Shown here: positions 27,642 through 36,234 of the stretch, piece by piece
How positions within the stretch are numbered: the stretch's first letter is position 1
How the letters are laid out: the number at the start of each line of letters is the position of its first letter
Made by a program: the position numbers and the translations under genes
Assembly: GCF_927798095.1 (NCBI RefSeq)
Contig: NZ_CAKMMF010000022.1
Location: 43,318 to 107,317 of the forward strand
Direction of reading: 5' to 3'
DNA: 64,000 nucleotides
Source of the DNA: Paenibacillus plantiphilus
GTDB taxonomy: Bacteria; Bacillota; Bacilli; Paenibacillales; Paenibacillaceae
Notes under the pieces: generated by a model
Told to the model about the DNA's origin: nothing
The model's database searches: none
The model's input: only the letters and a program-made list of their open reading frames with translations

Positions 27642-28349
27642 TTAGGAAAAGATATACATCGCCTGAGCGTTCATCACTTTCGCAATATACTTCTGCGTTT
27701 CTTGAGGCAGCAGGTGCAGCTTATCTGCTACATCTGCATCCGTCTGGATACCAAGACGGTCAACCCGGCCAGGACCGGCATTATAACCAGCAAGCGCAGC
27801 CTGTACATTCCCATTAAACTTGTCAAGCAAGTAGGATAAATACCGCGTTCCGCCATTGATATTCTGCACCGGATCAAATGGATTGCTTACTCCCAGACCA
27901 CGAGCCGTACCATCCATTAACTGCATAAGGCCTTTGGCGCCTGCAGACGATACCGCATTGGGATTGTATGAGGATTCTGTATCAATAACCGCTTTAATGA
28001 GCGTTGGGTCGACGTTGTATTTGGCCGCAGCCGTTTGAATATATTCATCATACGTCGTTTCGCTTGCACCTGTCTGGCTAAACTCGTATGTCGCAGCTGG
28101 CGGCATTACACCTTTGAACATTGGCATAAGCGCATCAGTACCTGAGGAAGTCAAAAGAGCATCCCCTGAATCCAATCCAAAGCCGCTTGAAGTCGCGCCG
28201 GATAGAAGCTGGCTTAGCATTGAACCAAATAAAGAAGATCCATCCTGACTATCTGGAGAGAGCACATTCGATGTGCTGCCATTCCGATCAAGATTTTGCA
28301 TCCATTGAAGTTTAAGCAGCGTTTTCATGATCTGCGGATCTATGCTCAT
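27642..28349 (-). CDS. Lytic transglycosylase, SLT domain (YjbJ-like)
   Basis: 235 residues. The C-terminal SLT domain (about 105-225) has the catalytic glutamate in KAVIDTESSYNPNAVSSAGAKGLMQLM and the AALAGYNAGPGRVD motif. The first 100 residues are Ser/Gly rich and low complexity, without a clear signal peptide. Soluble lytic transglycosylases cleave the MurNAc-GlcNAc bond of peptidoglycan. A GGAGG site precedes the ATG. The gene lies just downstream of the long repeat array 2. Confidence 0.92.
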   Translation of the reverse strand: MSIDPQIMKTLLKLQWMQNLDRNGSTSNVLSPDSQDGSSLFGSMLSQLLSGATSSGFGLDSGDALLTSSGTDALMPMFKGVMPPAATYEFSQTGASETTYDEYIQTAAAKYNVDPTLIKAVIDTESSYNPNAVSSAGAKGLMQLMDGTARGLGVSNPFDPVQNINGGTRYLSYLLDKFNGNVQAALAGYNAGPGRVDRLGIQTDADVADKLHLLPQETQKYIAKVMNAQAMYIFS

Positions 28350-28540
28350 TGTAAGCCTCCATCATATTGGCAATCAAAATTTGACAACCTTTGATCTTAT
28401 TTTACACCGTTTTCCCCATATTCGCCAGTGAGTAATTAGTCCTAGCTTCAATGTGCCGAAATGGCAGAAATAAACGAAGAAGTTCGCATGCATTCCATTG
28501 CTGTAAAATCAGGCTGTTGAGAAAATCACGCACTGCGTGT

Positions 28541-28591
28541 AGCTCCCAGCACGATGTTTCGCTGCATGACAGAGGTCGGTCGACCACATGA
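28541..28591 (+). repeat. Shared 52-bp flank element, copy 1
   Basis: Runs from AGCTCCCAGC through GTTTCGCTGCATGAC to GGTCGGTCGACC and CATGA. About 85% of its bases match the copy at 52386-52438 in the same orientation. Directly after it three imperfect 12-bp repeats of ACATGACCGGG occur (about 28586-28622). It lies left of array 2. Confidence 0.8.
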
Positions 28592-28684
28592 CCGGGACAT
28601 GACCGGGAACATGACGGGGACACTTCGCTTCTGGCTTGCAACTCTTTTCCAGCACGCCTCACGTAGCGCCTCGCGTTACTATTC

Positions 28685-29300
28685 GTAGCTATATCACGGT
28701 ATCTTCGCCTAAGGAGATGGCCGAAGAGCATTCTCCGATGCTTTGTCATCCGTAAGATGGTTTTTCAGCTTTACAGCGCTCCTCCCTCCACTTTTCTGAG
28801 CTGTAACGCGGTATTTCCGCCTTATGGAGATGGCCGAAGAGCATTCTCCGATGCTTTGTCATCCGTAAGCTGGTTTTTCAGCTTTACAGCGCTCCTCCCT
28901 CCATTTTTCTGAGCTGTAACGCGGTATTTCCGCCTTATGGAGATGGCCGAAGAGCATTCTGCGATGCTTTGTCATCCGTAAGCTGGTTTTTCAGCTTTAC
29001 AGCGCTCCTCCCTCCATTTTTCTGAGCTGTAACGCGGTATTTCCGCCTTATGGAGATGACCGAAGAGCATTTTCCGATGCTTTGTCATCTGTAAGATGGT
29101 TTTTCAGCTTTACAGCGCTCATCGCTCCATTTTTCTGAGCTGTAACGCGGTATTTCCGCCTTATGGAGATGACCGAAGAGCATTCTCCGATGCTTTGTCA
29201 TCCGTAAGATGGTTTTTCAGCTTTACAGCTCTCTTCGGTCTGTTTTTCTGAGTTGTAACGCGGTATTTCCGCCTTATGGAGATGAACGATGAGCTTTCTG
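28685..29300 (+). repeat. Array 2 of alternating hairpin modules, 113-bp tandem repeat
   Basis: Five full 113-bp units start at 28685 (diverged), 28798, 28911, 29024 and 29137, with a partial sixth at 29250. Each has two modules, one like GTAACGCGG-TATTT-CCGCCTTA and one like GTAAGCTGG-TTTTT-CAGCTTTAC. The GTAA cores from 28752 to 29255 are spaced 51, 62, 51, 62 and so on without exception. Units two to five are nearly identical. I see no gene in 28350-29658; short open frames across it do not persist between units. The stretch 29340-29520 has a few small inverted repeats only. Confidence 0.95.
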
Positions 29301-29571
29301 CGACGTATCTGGACTGACTCAGACTGACTCTCTCTAGAGCCTGATTTTATACGTAAAATGACAGCAACTTTCAGCTCCCAGTTTCAATCTGGGGGTGACG
29401 TTATCGATGTCTTGAGAGCTCGGCTCAAACCTGATCCAGCAAATCGCAACAACCGCGTCACGCCTGGTTTCAGGCCGCACCTGTTGCTACTGTCGGTGCA
29501 GGAACGTTCCTTGCTGCCCCTTTAGGTGTCAAAGAGTCGTTCCAAAATTCCGTGAAGGTGAAGCAGCCAAG

Positions 29572-29622
29572 AAAAAGAGGCTCTCCCTCTGTAGTTAATA
29601 CCTACATGCGGGACAGCCCCTT
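29572..29622 (-). terminator. Intrinsic terminator after DUF4190 gene
   Basis: On the minus strand GGGGCTGTCCC pairs with GGGAGAGCCTC around an inner GTAG/CTAC hairpin, followed by five T. A second hairpin without a T run, GCACAACACA with TGTGTTGTGC, lies at 29624-29654. Confidence 0.75.
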
Positions 29623-29658
29623 CGCACAACACACCGCTGTACGATGTGTTGTGCTGAA

Positions 29659-30039
29659 TCAGGTCAAAGCATAATAAAGCGGAATAAGAATCAAATAAGC
29701 AAGCGCTGAGATAAGACCTAGCGTAATTGACCATGTGCCGAGACCGCGGCTGCCTTGACGAAAGGCAATAAAGCCCAGAACAGCAGCTGATATCCCAAGC
29801 AGTACTGGCCATATGAACCATGATATCAGCGCGATTGCCAAGCCAGCCCAGCCTACAGCAACTCCGGCTGAACGCGTTTCTTTCCTTGCATACTCGCGAC
29901 GCTCGCCATCCGAGGCATTACCCATCACTCCTGGAACCGCCAGCTCCGCTGCCATTTCTTCCTGATGAGATTTATCGGGCTTATGCGAACGTTCGGACCT
30001 CTTGCCATTATGCGAGCCGTTTCTTGAATGATGCCCCAT
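29659..30039 (-). CDS. DUF4190 domain membrane protein
   Basis: 126 residues. A charged, His/Lys/Ser-rich N-terminus (about 1-60) precedes two membrane helices (about 62-92 and 97-124) with the DUF4190 pattern GWAGLAIALISWF and LGFIAFRQGSRGLGTWSITLG. Function is unknown. AAGGAG lies 11 bases before the ATG at 30039; an ATG at 30048 is only two bases from the site. It follows the DUF1540 gene closely. Confidence 0.8.
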   Translation of the reverse strand: MGHHSRNGSHNGKRSERSHKPDKSHQEEMAAELAVPGVMGNASDGERREYARKETRSAGVAVGWAGLAIALISWFIWPVLLGISAAVLGFIAFRQGSRGLGTWSITLGLISALAYLILIPLYYALT

Positions 30040-30047
30040 GTCACTCA

Positions 30048-30260
30048 TCACTCCTTAGGTTTAAAGGTATGGCAGCAAGTGTCAGCAGATTCAGGAGCTG
30101 TATCCTGATGGTTAGAGCCAAACTCCTCCCCAGCAAATTCGGAATCCAAATTCACCTTCGAATGACTGTCGATGTCGATCATAATTTGATCAGCGCCACA
30201 TTGGTTGCCCTGCGCCCAATAGGAACAGTTGGCAACGCTGCAGCTAACGCCCTTCGGCAT
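30048..30260 (-). CDS. DUF1540 small cysteine-rich protein
   Basis: 70 residues. The N-terminus CSVANCSYWAQGNQCGAD shows the spaced cysteines of DUF1540, followed by IDIDSHSKV; a CC pair lies near the end. The family is common in spore formers and probably binds a metal. Function is unknown. The ATG at 30260 has a GGGGGTGA site that is part of the 3' arm of a terminator-like hairpin, so folding of the leader could hide it. Confidence 0.85.
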   Translation of the reverse strand: MPKGVSCSVANCSYWAQGNQCGADQIMIDIDSHSKVNLDSEFAGEEFGSNHQDTAPESADTCCHTFKPKE

Positions 30261-30267
30261 AAAAATC

Positions 30268-30300
30268 ACCCCCGGTATCAAGTTGCCCGTACCGGGGGTG
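30268..30300 (-). terminator. Terminator-like hairpin containing DUF1540 ribosome binding site
   Basis: CACCCCCGGTA pairs with TACCGGGGGTG around an 11-base loop, followed on the minus strand by ATTTTT and then the DUF1540 ATG. It can end the DUF3907 transcript. The 3' arm is also the only plausible Shine-Dalgarno sequence of the next gene. Confidence 0.85.
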
Positions 30301-30313
30301 CCTTATGCTTGCC

Positions 30314-30814
30314 TTATTTTTGTCCTTGCATACGACGTTGGGTCATGTAGTCGCTCTCATAGAAGGCGAGGTCGTCGCGAAGCTCTTCATAAAATTTAGA
30401 TACCGTCATGACGATTTCCTTCGCCACACGCAGCGGCTTCGAACGGAAACGTATCGCATCCTGACCGGTATAAGCGTAACGACCATCCTCGGAGTAGCAT
30501 TCATTCTTAGGGTAATAGAACGCATTCACACATTGATGATACACTTCATAAAGTACGCGCTCCGCGAATTCAATATCGAAATTGGGGCGTCTCAAGGCAA
30601 CTCCCAGCTTTTCGTAGGCGACTTCCGAAAAAACGAGCAAGTGGCGCAGATCGGATAGCAACCCTTTATAGAAAAGCTCCGCCTCATTGCCATTATCCTC
30701 TGCTGTCAGCCCTGGAAGCGCGTGCTGATTAAGAAATATTTCCAATTGGCCGATTGCTTCTTTTAATTTGTTTCTAGTAGATTCAGTGAGTGGCTTCACA
30801 TTTGTCGAAGGCAT
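30314..30814 (-). CDS. ypuI: YpuI (DUF3907) family protein
   Basis: 166 residues, predicted all-helical and soluble. The segment VLYEVYHQCVNAFYYPKNECYSEDGRYAYTGQDAI is typical of the YpuI/DUF3907 family of Bacillales. Function is unknown. An AAGGGGAA site precedes the ATG. It is divergent from the subtilisin gene and ends just before the hairpin that also holds the ribosome binding site of the next gene. Confidence 0.88.
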   Translation of the reverse strand: MPSTNVKPLTESTRNKLKEAIGQLEIFLNQHALPGLTAEDNGNEAELFYKGLLSDLRHLLVFSEVAYEKLGVALRRPNFDIEFAERVLYEVYHQCVNAFYYPKNECYSEDGRYAYTGQDAIRFRSKPLRVAKEIVMTVSKFYEELRDDLAFYESDYMTQRRMQGQK

Positions 30815-31001
30815 AGGTAGTTCCCCTTTCGTAATCCAGAACAGTACTTAAATCAAACCACCAACATCGTACCACAAAATGCTGTCTTATGGTACTGTCC
30901 TTTGCTGAGATTGGCCGTATATTTTACCGAAATAGACCGAACTCTAACAAAGAGCGGCCAAGCAGGCAGGCCGTATTCACTAATGAGGAGGAAGAATCGC
31001 G

Positions 31002-32864
31002 ATGCGACGCAAATGGATCGGCTTTGCTGGGGTATTGGCAGCGGCCGCTTTTCTCATCCCACTCTCGCCTTGGTTCACTGCCCGTGCCCCTGTCGCACCA
31101 AGGCAGAATAATACCCACATAAACCGCACGAGCGGAATTAAGCCCATAACCGCTGCACAAGAGCAGCAGATGAAGATCAAAACCGTCCAGCAGGATATGG
31201 ATGCCACTGCGATGCTTTGTGCTGCAGAATGCGCCCGGAATTTGCATAAGCTTATGCTTCAGGACACTTCCTCGAAGGATAAGAAGAGCAACCTGAAGCA
31301 TATGATGAGCATGCATAAACAAATGATCTATGTACGCTGGGTTAACAAAGGACATGAGCTCGTCAGGGGGAAGCTCCCGACGGGTGCAGCAGAAATGATG
31401 CAGAACCGCCTCAAGCAAGCGACAGCGGCCATCGCAAACGGACAGCATTACACCTCCCCGCCAATAACTGTGAATGGACAGGCTTACCTTGTTCTGGCAG
31501 TGCCGGATGAGCGGCGGAAGGGCGATGGCATCTTTGGCGTCGTGCTTCAAGATGTTATTAACCAAGTCGAACGGCATCAGAAGCGCAATTTGCGCCTCCT
31601 CCCTTACCCGGCAGAAGGAAAATATAAGATTGAATCGGTATTGCCCAACTCCACCGTAGATATTACAGTCAAAGATGGCGAGGATAATGGCAACGCGAGT
31701 CATTATCATGTCAATGAAGTCGTGGTAAAGTTCAATCGCCAGCCTTCCGCGGATGAGCTGAGCAAAATAAAGAATGATATCTCCGCACATTCTGTCCGAA
31801 AGCTTGGCGCCACTTATATTTTTCGTTCCAGAAAATTGGAGGCCAAGCCATTAATCCAATATTTCAATCAGTCATGGAATCCGCAGTATGTAGAGCCGCA
31901 TTATTTGTATTTGACGAACGACACTTCCATTGTGCCTAACGATGCGCTTTATTCCAAATACCAATGGAATCTGCCCTCTATAGAGACGGAGAAGGGCTGG
32001 AATTTAACCAAGGGCAGCGAGAAGGTTATTATTGCCGTTCTGGATACAGGCGTCCAGGCCGACCATCCCGATCTGAAGGGCAAGCTGATGACCGGCACGA
32101 ACATTATGGACGACAGTATAGCGCCTGATGATGATGTCGGTCACGGCACTCATGTCGCAGGCATTATCGCTGCCTCTGTGAACAATGGAGAAGGCGTCGC
32201 GGGACTCTCATGGTACAACAAGGTGCTTCCAGTCAAGGTTCTCGACAGCAGCGGGGCGGGCTCAACCTATTCGGTCGCTGAAGGCATTATATGGGCAACC
32301 GATCATGGCGCCAAAGTGATCAATATGAGCTTGGGCAACTATGCGCAGGCCGAATTTCTGCATGACGCGATCAAATATGCATACGAGCATGATGTCGTGC
32401 TGGTTGCAGCAAGCGGCAATGACAACACAGAACGCCCAGGCTTCCCTGCCGCTTATCCAGAGGTGTTCGCGGTTGCTTCAACAGATGCAGACGGTTCGAA
32501 GTCATCCTTCTCCAACTATGGCGACTATATCGATGTCGCTGCACCGGGAGCCAGCATTGCCAGCACCTATCCTGGCAGTCAATACGCGGCATTGTCCGGA
32601 ACGTCTATGGCCAGCCCGCATGTCGCGGCTCTAGCCGGTTTGATCCGCTCCATTAATCCCGATCTTTCCAACGAGGAAGTCATGAAGATCATGCGTGCCT
32701 CCGCACAGGATTTGGGCGATGCAGGCAAAGATAACTATTTCGGCTATGGTCAGATTGATGTCGTTCATGCACTTGAAAAAGCACGTCAATCCGCCGTTTC
32801 CTTGCAGCAGTTCCCCAAGCAGCTGGAACGCCGCCTGACTGGAATCGCCAGTAAATACAAGTAA
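31002..32864 (+). CDS. Secreted S8 family serine protease (subtilisin-like) with long propeptide
   Basis: 620 residues. A signal peptide (about 1-28) is followed by a long N-terminal region (about 30-310). Its second part, HYHVNEVVVKFNRQPSADEL onward, looks like a fervidolysin/I9-type propeptide. The peptidase domain (about 325-600) has D348 in VLDTGVQADHPDL, H381 in GHGTHVAGI, the oxyanion Asn in AASGND and S535 in SGTSMASPH. The first 200 residues, with a YLVLAVPDERR strand, resemble a spore germination or sensor-type domain, but I cannot name it. The ATG has a GAGGAGGAAG site. Confidence 0.93.
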   Translation: MRRKWIGFAGVLAAAAFLIPLSPWFTARAPVAPRQNNTHINRTSGIKPITAAQEQQMKIKTVQQDMDATAMLCAAECARNLHKLMLQDTSSKDKKSNLKHMMSMHKQMIYVRWVNKGHELVRGKLPTGAAEMMQNRLKQATAAIANGQHYTSPPITVNGQAYLVLAVPDERRKGDGIFGVVLQDVINQVERHQKRNLRLLPYPAEGKYKIESVLPNSTVDITVKDGEDNGNASHYHVNEVVVKFNRQPSADELSKIKNDISAHSVRKLGATYIFRSRKLEAKPLIQYFNQSWNPQYVEPHYLYLTNDTSIVPNDALYSKYQWNLPSIETEKGWNLTKGSEKVIIAVLDTGVQADHPDLKGKLMTGTNIMDDSIAPDDDVGHGTHVAGIIAASVNNGEGVAGLSWYNKVLPVKVLDSSGAGSTYSVAEGIIWATDHGAKVINMSLGNYAQAEFLHDAIKYAYEHDVVLVAASGNDNTERPGFPAAYPEVFAVASTDADGSKSSFSNYGDYIDVAAPGASIASTYPGSQYAALSGTSMASPHVAALAGLIRSINPDLSNEEVMKIMRASAQDLGDAGKDNYFGYGQIDVVHALEKARQSAVSLQQFPKQLERRLTGIASKYK

Positions 32865-32871
32865 AGAGCGC

Positions 32872-32930
32872 ATCAAAAAAGACTGCTCCCTTCGCTCTCG
32901 CAACCGAGGACGAATGGTGCAGTCTTTCGT
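32872..32930. terminator. Intrinsic terminator of rnpB, also after protease gene
   Basis: AAAGACTGC pairs with GCAGTCTTT, extended by CCCTTCG/CGAATGG with mismatches. On the minus strand it is followed by six T after rnpB; on the plus strand the pyrimidine tail is shorter. Confidence 0.85.
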
Positions 32931-32954
32931 TCATTATGCAGATAAGATTCGTTA

Positions 32955-33371
32955 CGGAAAGCTTGCCATAAGCCGGGTTCTGTGCTTCCGGTGGTGATAA
33001 CGGGAACGACCCTCCCACTAACGAAGCGACAATCATCTATCTAGGCCCGTCATTGCTGACGCGCTCAAGCAACCAACCCGAACACGCCCCGGGTAAGGGT
33101 GCAGGAAGCGTGAGCTTCCGTGCTGTGTTCTCTCGGTCTTGCTCCAGATGGGGTTTACCAGCACCGTTGTCACCAACGGTCCTCGTGGTCTCTTACACCA
33201 CGGTTCCACCCTTGCCTGTGCCGGCGCTAGGCCGGCCATCGGCGGTCCATTTCTGTGGCACTATCCTTCGGCTCGCGCCGACTGGACGTTATCCAGCATC
33301 CTACCCTGCGGAGCCCGGACTTTCCTCTCGCGGCTTATGAGGCCGCCAGCGATTGTCTGTCAAACTTTCCG
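32955..33371 (-). ncRNA. rnpB: RNase P RNA, bacterial class B
   Basis: 417 nt. The conserved 5' part GAGGAAAGTCCGGGCTCC follows a helix formed by GCGGCCTCATAAGCCGC, and the 3' part ends in ACAGAACCCGGCTTATGGC. The ends form helix P1: CGGAAAGTTTG at the 5' end pairs with CAAGCTTTCCG at the 3' end, which sets the coordinates. It is the catalytic RNA that removes 5' leaders from tRNA precursors. A sigma-A promoter lies just upstream and a strong terminator just downstream. Confidence 0.96.
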
Positions 33372-33381
33372 TGTATTAGCT

Positions 33382-33410
33382 AGTATACTGTGAACGCGGC
33401 AAAAGCTCAA
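33382..33410 (-). promoter_or_regulatory. Promoter of rnpB
   Basis: On the minus strand TTGAGC (33410-33405) and TATACT (33387-33382) are exactly 17 bp apart, and the predicted transcription start is within a few bases of the P1 helix. The -35 hexamer is immediately beside the hairpin that follows the Nif3 gene. Confidence 0.8.
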
Positions 33411-33438
33411 GGAAGAAAGCTTTCCCGTTCTTCCTTAT
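33409..33438 (-). terminator. Hairpin after Nif3 family gene
   Basis: AAGGAAGAA pairs with TTCTTCCTT around a 12-base loop. It has a poor T tract (GAGCTTTT), so termination may be weak and the rnpB region may receive read-through. Confidence 0.55.
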
Positions 33439-33453
33439 CATCCCTGACGCGGG

Positions 33454-34575
33454 CTAGACGAAGGCGAACGGCTCCGTCTCAATCGTCGAAGCAACAGCAA
33501 GCGTCGCATATTTGCGTTCCGTCAGCTCTTCATTCAGCCATGCTGCCACGCGCGGCTTCATGATTTTTTCAATATTGTGGCCAGGATCAATGATCGATAG
33601 ACCGGCAGCCAGCGCATCATGCGCCGTATGGTAATCAATATCTCCGGTTATGAGCACATCAGCTCCAGCGAAAAGCGCGTGGCGATAATATCTGGCCCCA
33701 GAACCGCCAAGCACAGCAACCTTCTTCACCTGTCGCTCCGGGTCGCCAACTAGCCTTGCAGCGGGAACGTCGAAGACGTCCTTCACCCGTTCAGCCAGCT
33801 CTCCAAGCTTGAGCGACTCACCCAGCTTGCCAACACGGCCAAGTCCGAAGGAACGTCCTTTCAGATCCATGGGATACAGATCATAGGCGACCTCTTCATA
33901 AGGATGCGCCTTTAGCATCGCTTGAATGACTTTGCGCTGAGCGCTTTGCGGCACGATGGTCTCCACACGAATTTCCTGCACGCGCTCCAGCTTGCCCTCC
34001 TGCCCGATATAAGGCTTCGAGCCTTCACCAGGCACGAATGTGCCTGTTCCCTCAATATTGAAGCTGCAGCAGTCATAACTGCCGATACCGCCAGCGCCAG
34101 CCTTCCATATCGCTTGCAGCACGCCCTCGTGATGGGTCTGCGGAACAAACACAACAAGCTTGTACAGCTTATCGGTATGGACATCCTCCAGACAGGCCCG
34201 CCCTTCAGCGGCAATCCCCACCAGATCGGCCATCCAATCGTTAATGCCGCCTTCTGCAACGTCCAGATTCGTATGCGAGATATAGACTGCGATATCATGC
34301 TTGATCAGCTTCTCATAGAGCTTGCCTGCCGGAGTGGACGTATCCAGCTTCGCCAGCGGCCGGTATATTATCGCATGATGAGCAATAATCAGCTCAGCGC
34401 CCGCAGCAATCGCCTCATCGACAACCGCATCCGTAACATCCAGCGCAACCAGCACTTTACTTACATTTTTGTTCAACGTACCGAGCTGCAGACCAATTTT
34501 GTCATTCTCTACAGCATAATGCTTGGGAGCAAGCTGCTCCATTAGCTGGACGATGGTTTGACCGTTGGCAAGCAT
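33454..34575 (-). CDS. yqfO: Nif3-like dinuclear metal centre protein (YqfO family)
   Basis: 373 residues, the long Bacillales form with an inserted PII-like (CutA/YqfO-type) domain between the two Nif3 halves. The metal ligands are in LIIAHHAIIYRPL (His-His) and in SHTNLDVAEGG (His/Asp), and near the C-terminus in GDIDYHTAHDA. The insert carries VFVPQTHHEGVLQAIWKAGAG and PYEEVAYDLYPM. The cellular role is debated. The ATG at 34575 has GGGGAGGTG; it lies inside the end of trmK, giving a 34-bp overlap and likely coupled translation. Confidence 0.92.
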   Translation of the reverse strand: MLANGQTIVQLMEQLAPKHYAVENDKIGLQLGTLNKNVSKVLVALDVTDAVVDEAIAAGAELIIAHHAIIYRPLAKLDTSTPAGKLYEKLIKHDIAVYISHTNLDVAEGGINDWMADLVGIAAEGRACLEDVHTDKLYKLVVFVPQTHHEGVLQAIWKAGAGGIGSYDCCSFNIEGTGTFVPGEGSKPYIGQEGKLERVQEIRVETIVPQSAQRKVIQAMLKAHPYEEVAYDLYPMDLKGRSFGLGRVGKLGESLKLGELAERVKDVFDVPAARLVGDPERQVKKVAVLGGSGARYYRHALFAGADVLITGDIDYHTAHDALAAGLSIIDPGHNIEKIMKPRVAAWLNEELTERKYATLAVASTIETEPFAFV

Positions 34576-35324
34576 GCCAGCACCTCCCCGATCAGATTCA
34601 TTTCTTGCCGGAATGCAGCTTCCTTCTCCCTTGCTTCCGATGTATCGGATTGCAGCATTTGCCCGCAAATACGCTCAAGCTTCGCCAGCTCAAGCTGCCA
34701 TTTGCGAACAAGACATGCTGACGGCTCCCTCAGAAGCAGTGGCCCCATTGCATACAGCAGCTTTCTGCCCGCTGACTCAGTCAGCTTCAACGGCAGAAAG
34801 GAAGAATCATACAACGCTTCATTATGGCTGTCGGCATTAGCTGCCTTAATCGCGTGCAGCACTTCGTAAATTCGGCCGTCCTCTTCCATAATGATTTCAT
34901 TTTGAAGGGCGAATCGGCGTTCAACGAGCCATCTGCGAACGAGATCCTCGCCTACGTTGGGCTGGAGAACAAGCTCTTTCACTTGCTGGAGCTTGCCTCC
35001 CTGCCAGCCGGCTTCGAGAATCATGCTCATCAAGCTTCCACCCATGCCTGCAATCGTCACCGTATCCGCATCGCCTGCATTCAGGACGGACATGCCGTCG
35101 CCATGTCTGACGTCAATTACATTTGCCAGCCCTGCTTCAGCTACGCCCCTAACGGCGGCTTGCCATGGACCCTTGTTCAATTCCCCGGCAATAGCGGACG
35201 GGCATCGACCGCTTTGTACGAGATAAACCGGAAGCAGCGCATGATCGGAGCCGATATCGGCTATTCGCGATCCAGGCGTTACAAGGTCTGCAATACTTTG
35301 CAATCTTTTGGACAACTTTATCAT
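34542..35324 (-). CDS. trmK: tRNA (adenine(22)-N1)-methyltransferase TrmK
   Basis: 260 residues. It methylates N1 of A22 in tRNA. The SAM motif RIADIGSDHALLPVYLV is near the N-terminus, with TVTIAGMGGSLMSMIL in the middle and a C-terminal helical domain. The start is an ATG one base after the stop codon of the upstream gene (TGACATG) with only a weak GGGT site, so it probably depends on translational coupling. It forms the Bacillus-like trmK-yqfO pair downstream of rpoD. Confidence 0.92.
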   Translation of the reverse strand: MIKLSKRLQSIADLVTPGSRIADIGSDHALLPVYLVQSGRCPSAIAGELNKGPWQAAVRGVAEAGLANVIDVRHGDGMSVLNAGDADTVTIAGMGGSLMSMILEAGWQGGKLQQVKELVLQPNVGEDLVRRWLVERRFALQNEIIMEEDGRIYEVLHAIKAANADSHNEALYDSSFLPLKLTESAGRKLLYAMGPLLLREPSACLVRKWQLELAKLERICGQMLQSDTSEAREKEAAFRQEMNLIGEVLACLPTVKPSSS

Positions 35325-35325
35325 G

Positions 35326-36153
35326 TCAAGCAACCCACGCAATCCATTGTTTTCGAAGCGAGAAGAGCAGCAGCCCTCCTGCAATAATTTTGATGAACAG
35401 CTGAATTTGCAGCCAAGCCTGCTCGTCTGCAAAGACAGCGCTGTACAATTCGGGCATAAACCAAATAAATGCGCCAGCTACGAATAGAATGGCCGATACT
35501 GGCCGCGACCAGCGATGGAAAAACCAGCTGCACCAGCCAAAAACGAAAGAAGCAGGCAGCCAATAGAGCTGGATTTCATACCATGCCGGTGATTCGGTAT
35601 TATGAGACAGCAGCCACGCATAGACAAGAAAGGAGGCCAACCAGCCGCTCAAGTGCAGCATTGGTATGCGCAATCCGATGCCTGTTATGATCCAGAAGAG
35701 CGAGCAGAAGGCAAGCAGGCCCGCCTTCCATCCCCATTCCTCCAGCTCATGCAGCTGTACCATATAGAGCCCTAAGCCGAGCAGCAGCAGCATAGCCGTG
35801 CCAATGACTCCCAGACCCATCGATTCGTTCTTGCGCCGGTAGCGCTGTCCGATGAGGATCAACGTAAAGACACTGGAGGCGGACACGCCAATTTGCAATA
35901 GCGGATGGAAAACGTTAAAATAAAGGGCAATAAAGCAAATGAAGGAAAAAATACCAAATGTAAGAACCCATTGTTTCCACGAAGCATGCTTAACTACCTG
36001 TACCGCTCTGCCAGCCACTGTCGTAGGTGTCCGTTCCTCATTATCTTCCAGGTATAAATTCAGAAGAAAATCACAATATTGGTCAGGAAGCAATTTGCTT
36101 TGCTGCCAATGCTCGATTTCTTTCACAATCACTTTTCTGCGCTCTTGATCCAT
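35326..36153 (-). CDS. Multi-spanning membrane protein between rpoD and trmK
   Basis: 275 residues. A charged, helical N-terminus (about 1-60, LPDQYCDFLLNLY) precedes about eight membrane helices in four pairs. The layout resembles DUF2157-type membrane proteins, in which a short cytoplasmic domain precedes a hydrophobic bundle, but I would not assign a family firmly. The open frame also has a GTG at 36174; the ATG at 36153 has AAAGGA 11 bases away. It starts 41 bp beyond the rpoD terminator, so it may have its own weak promoter. Confidence 0.75.
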   Translation of the reverse strand: MDQERRKVIVKEIEHWQQSKLLPDQYCDFLLNLYLEDNEERTPTTVAGRAVQVVKHASWKQWVLTFGIFSFICFIALYFNVFHPLLQIGVSASSVFTLILIGQRYRRKNESMGLGVIGTAMLLLLGLGLYMVQLHELEEWGWKAGLLAFCSLFWIITGIGLRIPMLHLSGWLASFLVYAWLLSHNTESPAWYEIQLYWLPASFVFGWCSWFFHRWSRPVSAILFVAGAFIWFMPELYSAVFADEQAWLQIQLFIKIIAGGLLLFSLRKQWIAWVA

Positions 36154-36194
36154 GTCGGCCGTTCGTCCTTTCACCGGCGATTTACCGATCTTTG

Positions 36195-36227
36195 AAAAAA
36201 GACCTTTGCTGCCGAGGCAGAAAGGTC
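36195..36227 (-). terminator. Intrinsic terminator of rpoD operon
   Basis: GACCTTTCTGCC pairs with GGCAGCAAAGGTC around a three-base loop with one bulge, followed on the minus strand by six T. Confidence 0.9.
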
Positions 36228-36234
36228 CGTATGC

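Noticed and set aside
28685..29300. CRISPR array
   Set aside because: The period is 113 bp and the whole unit, not a short repeat, is conserved; there are no unique spacers and no cas genes.
30924..31790. 288-residue minus-strand open frame
   Set aside because: Antisense to the subtilisin gene, which has all catalytic motifs.
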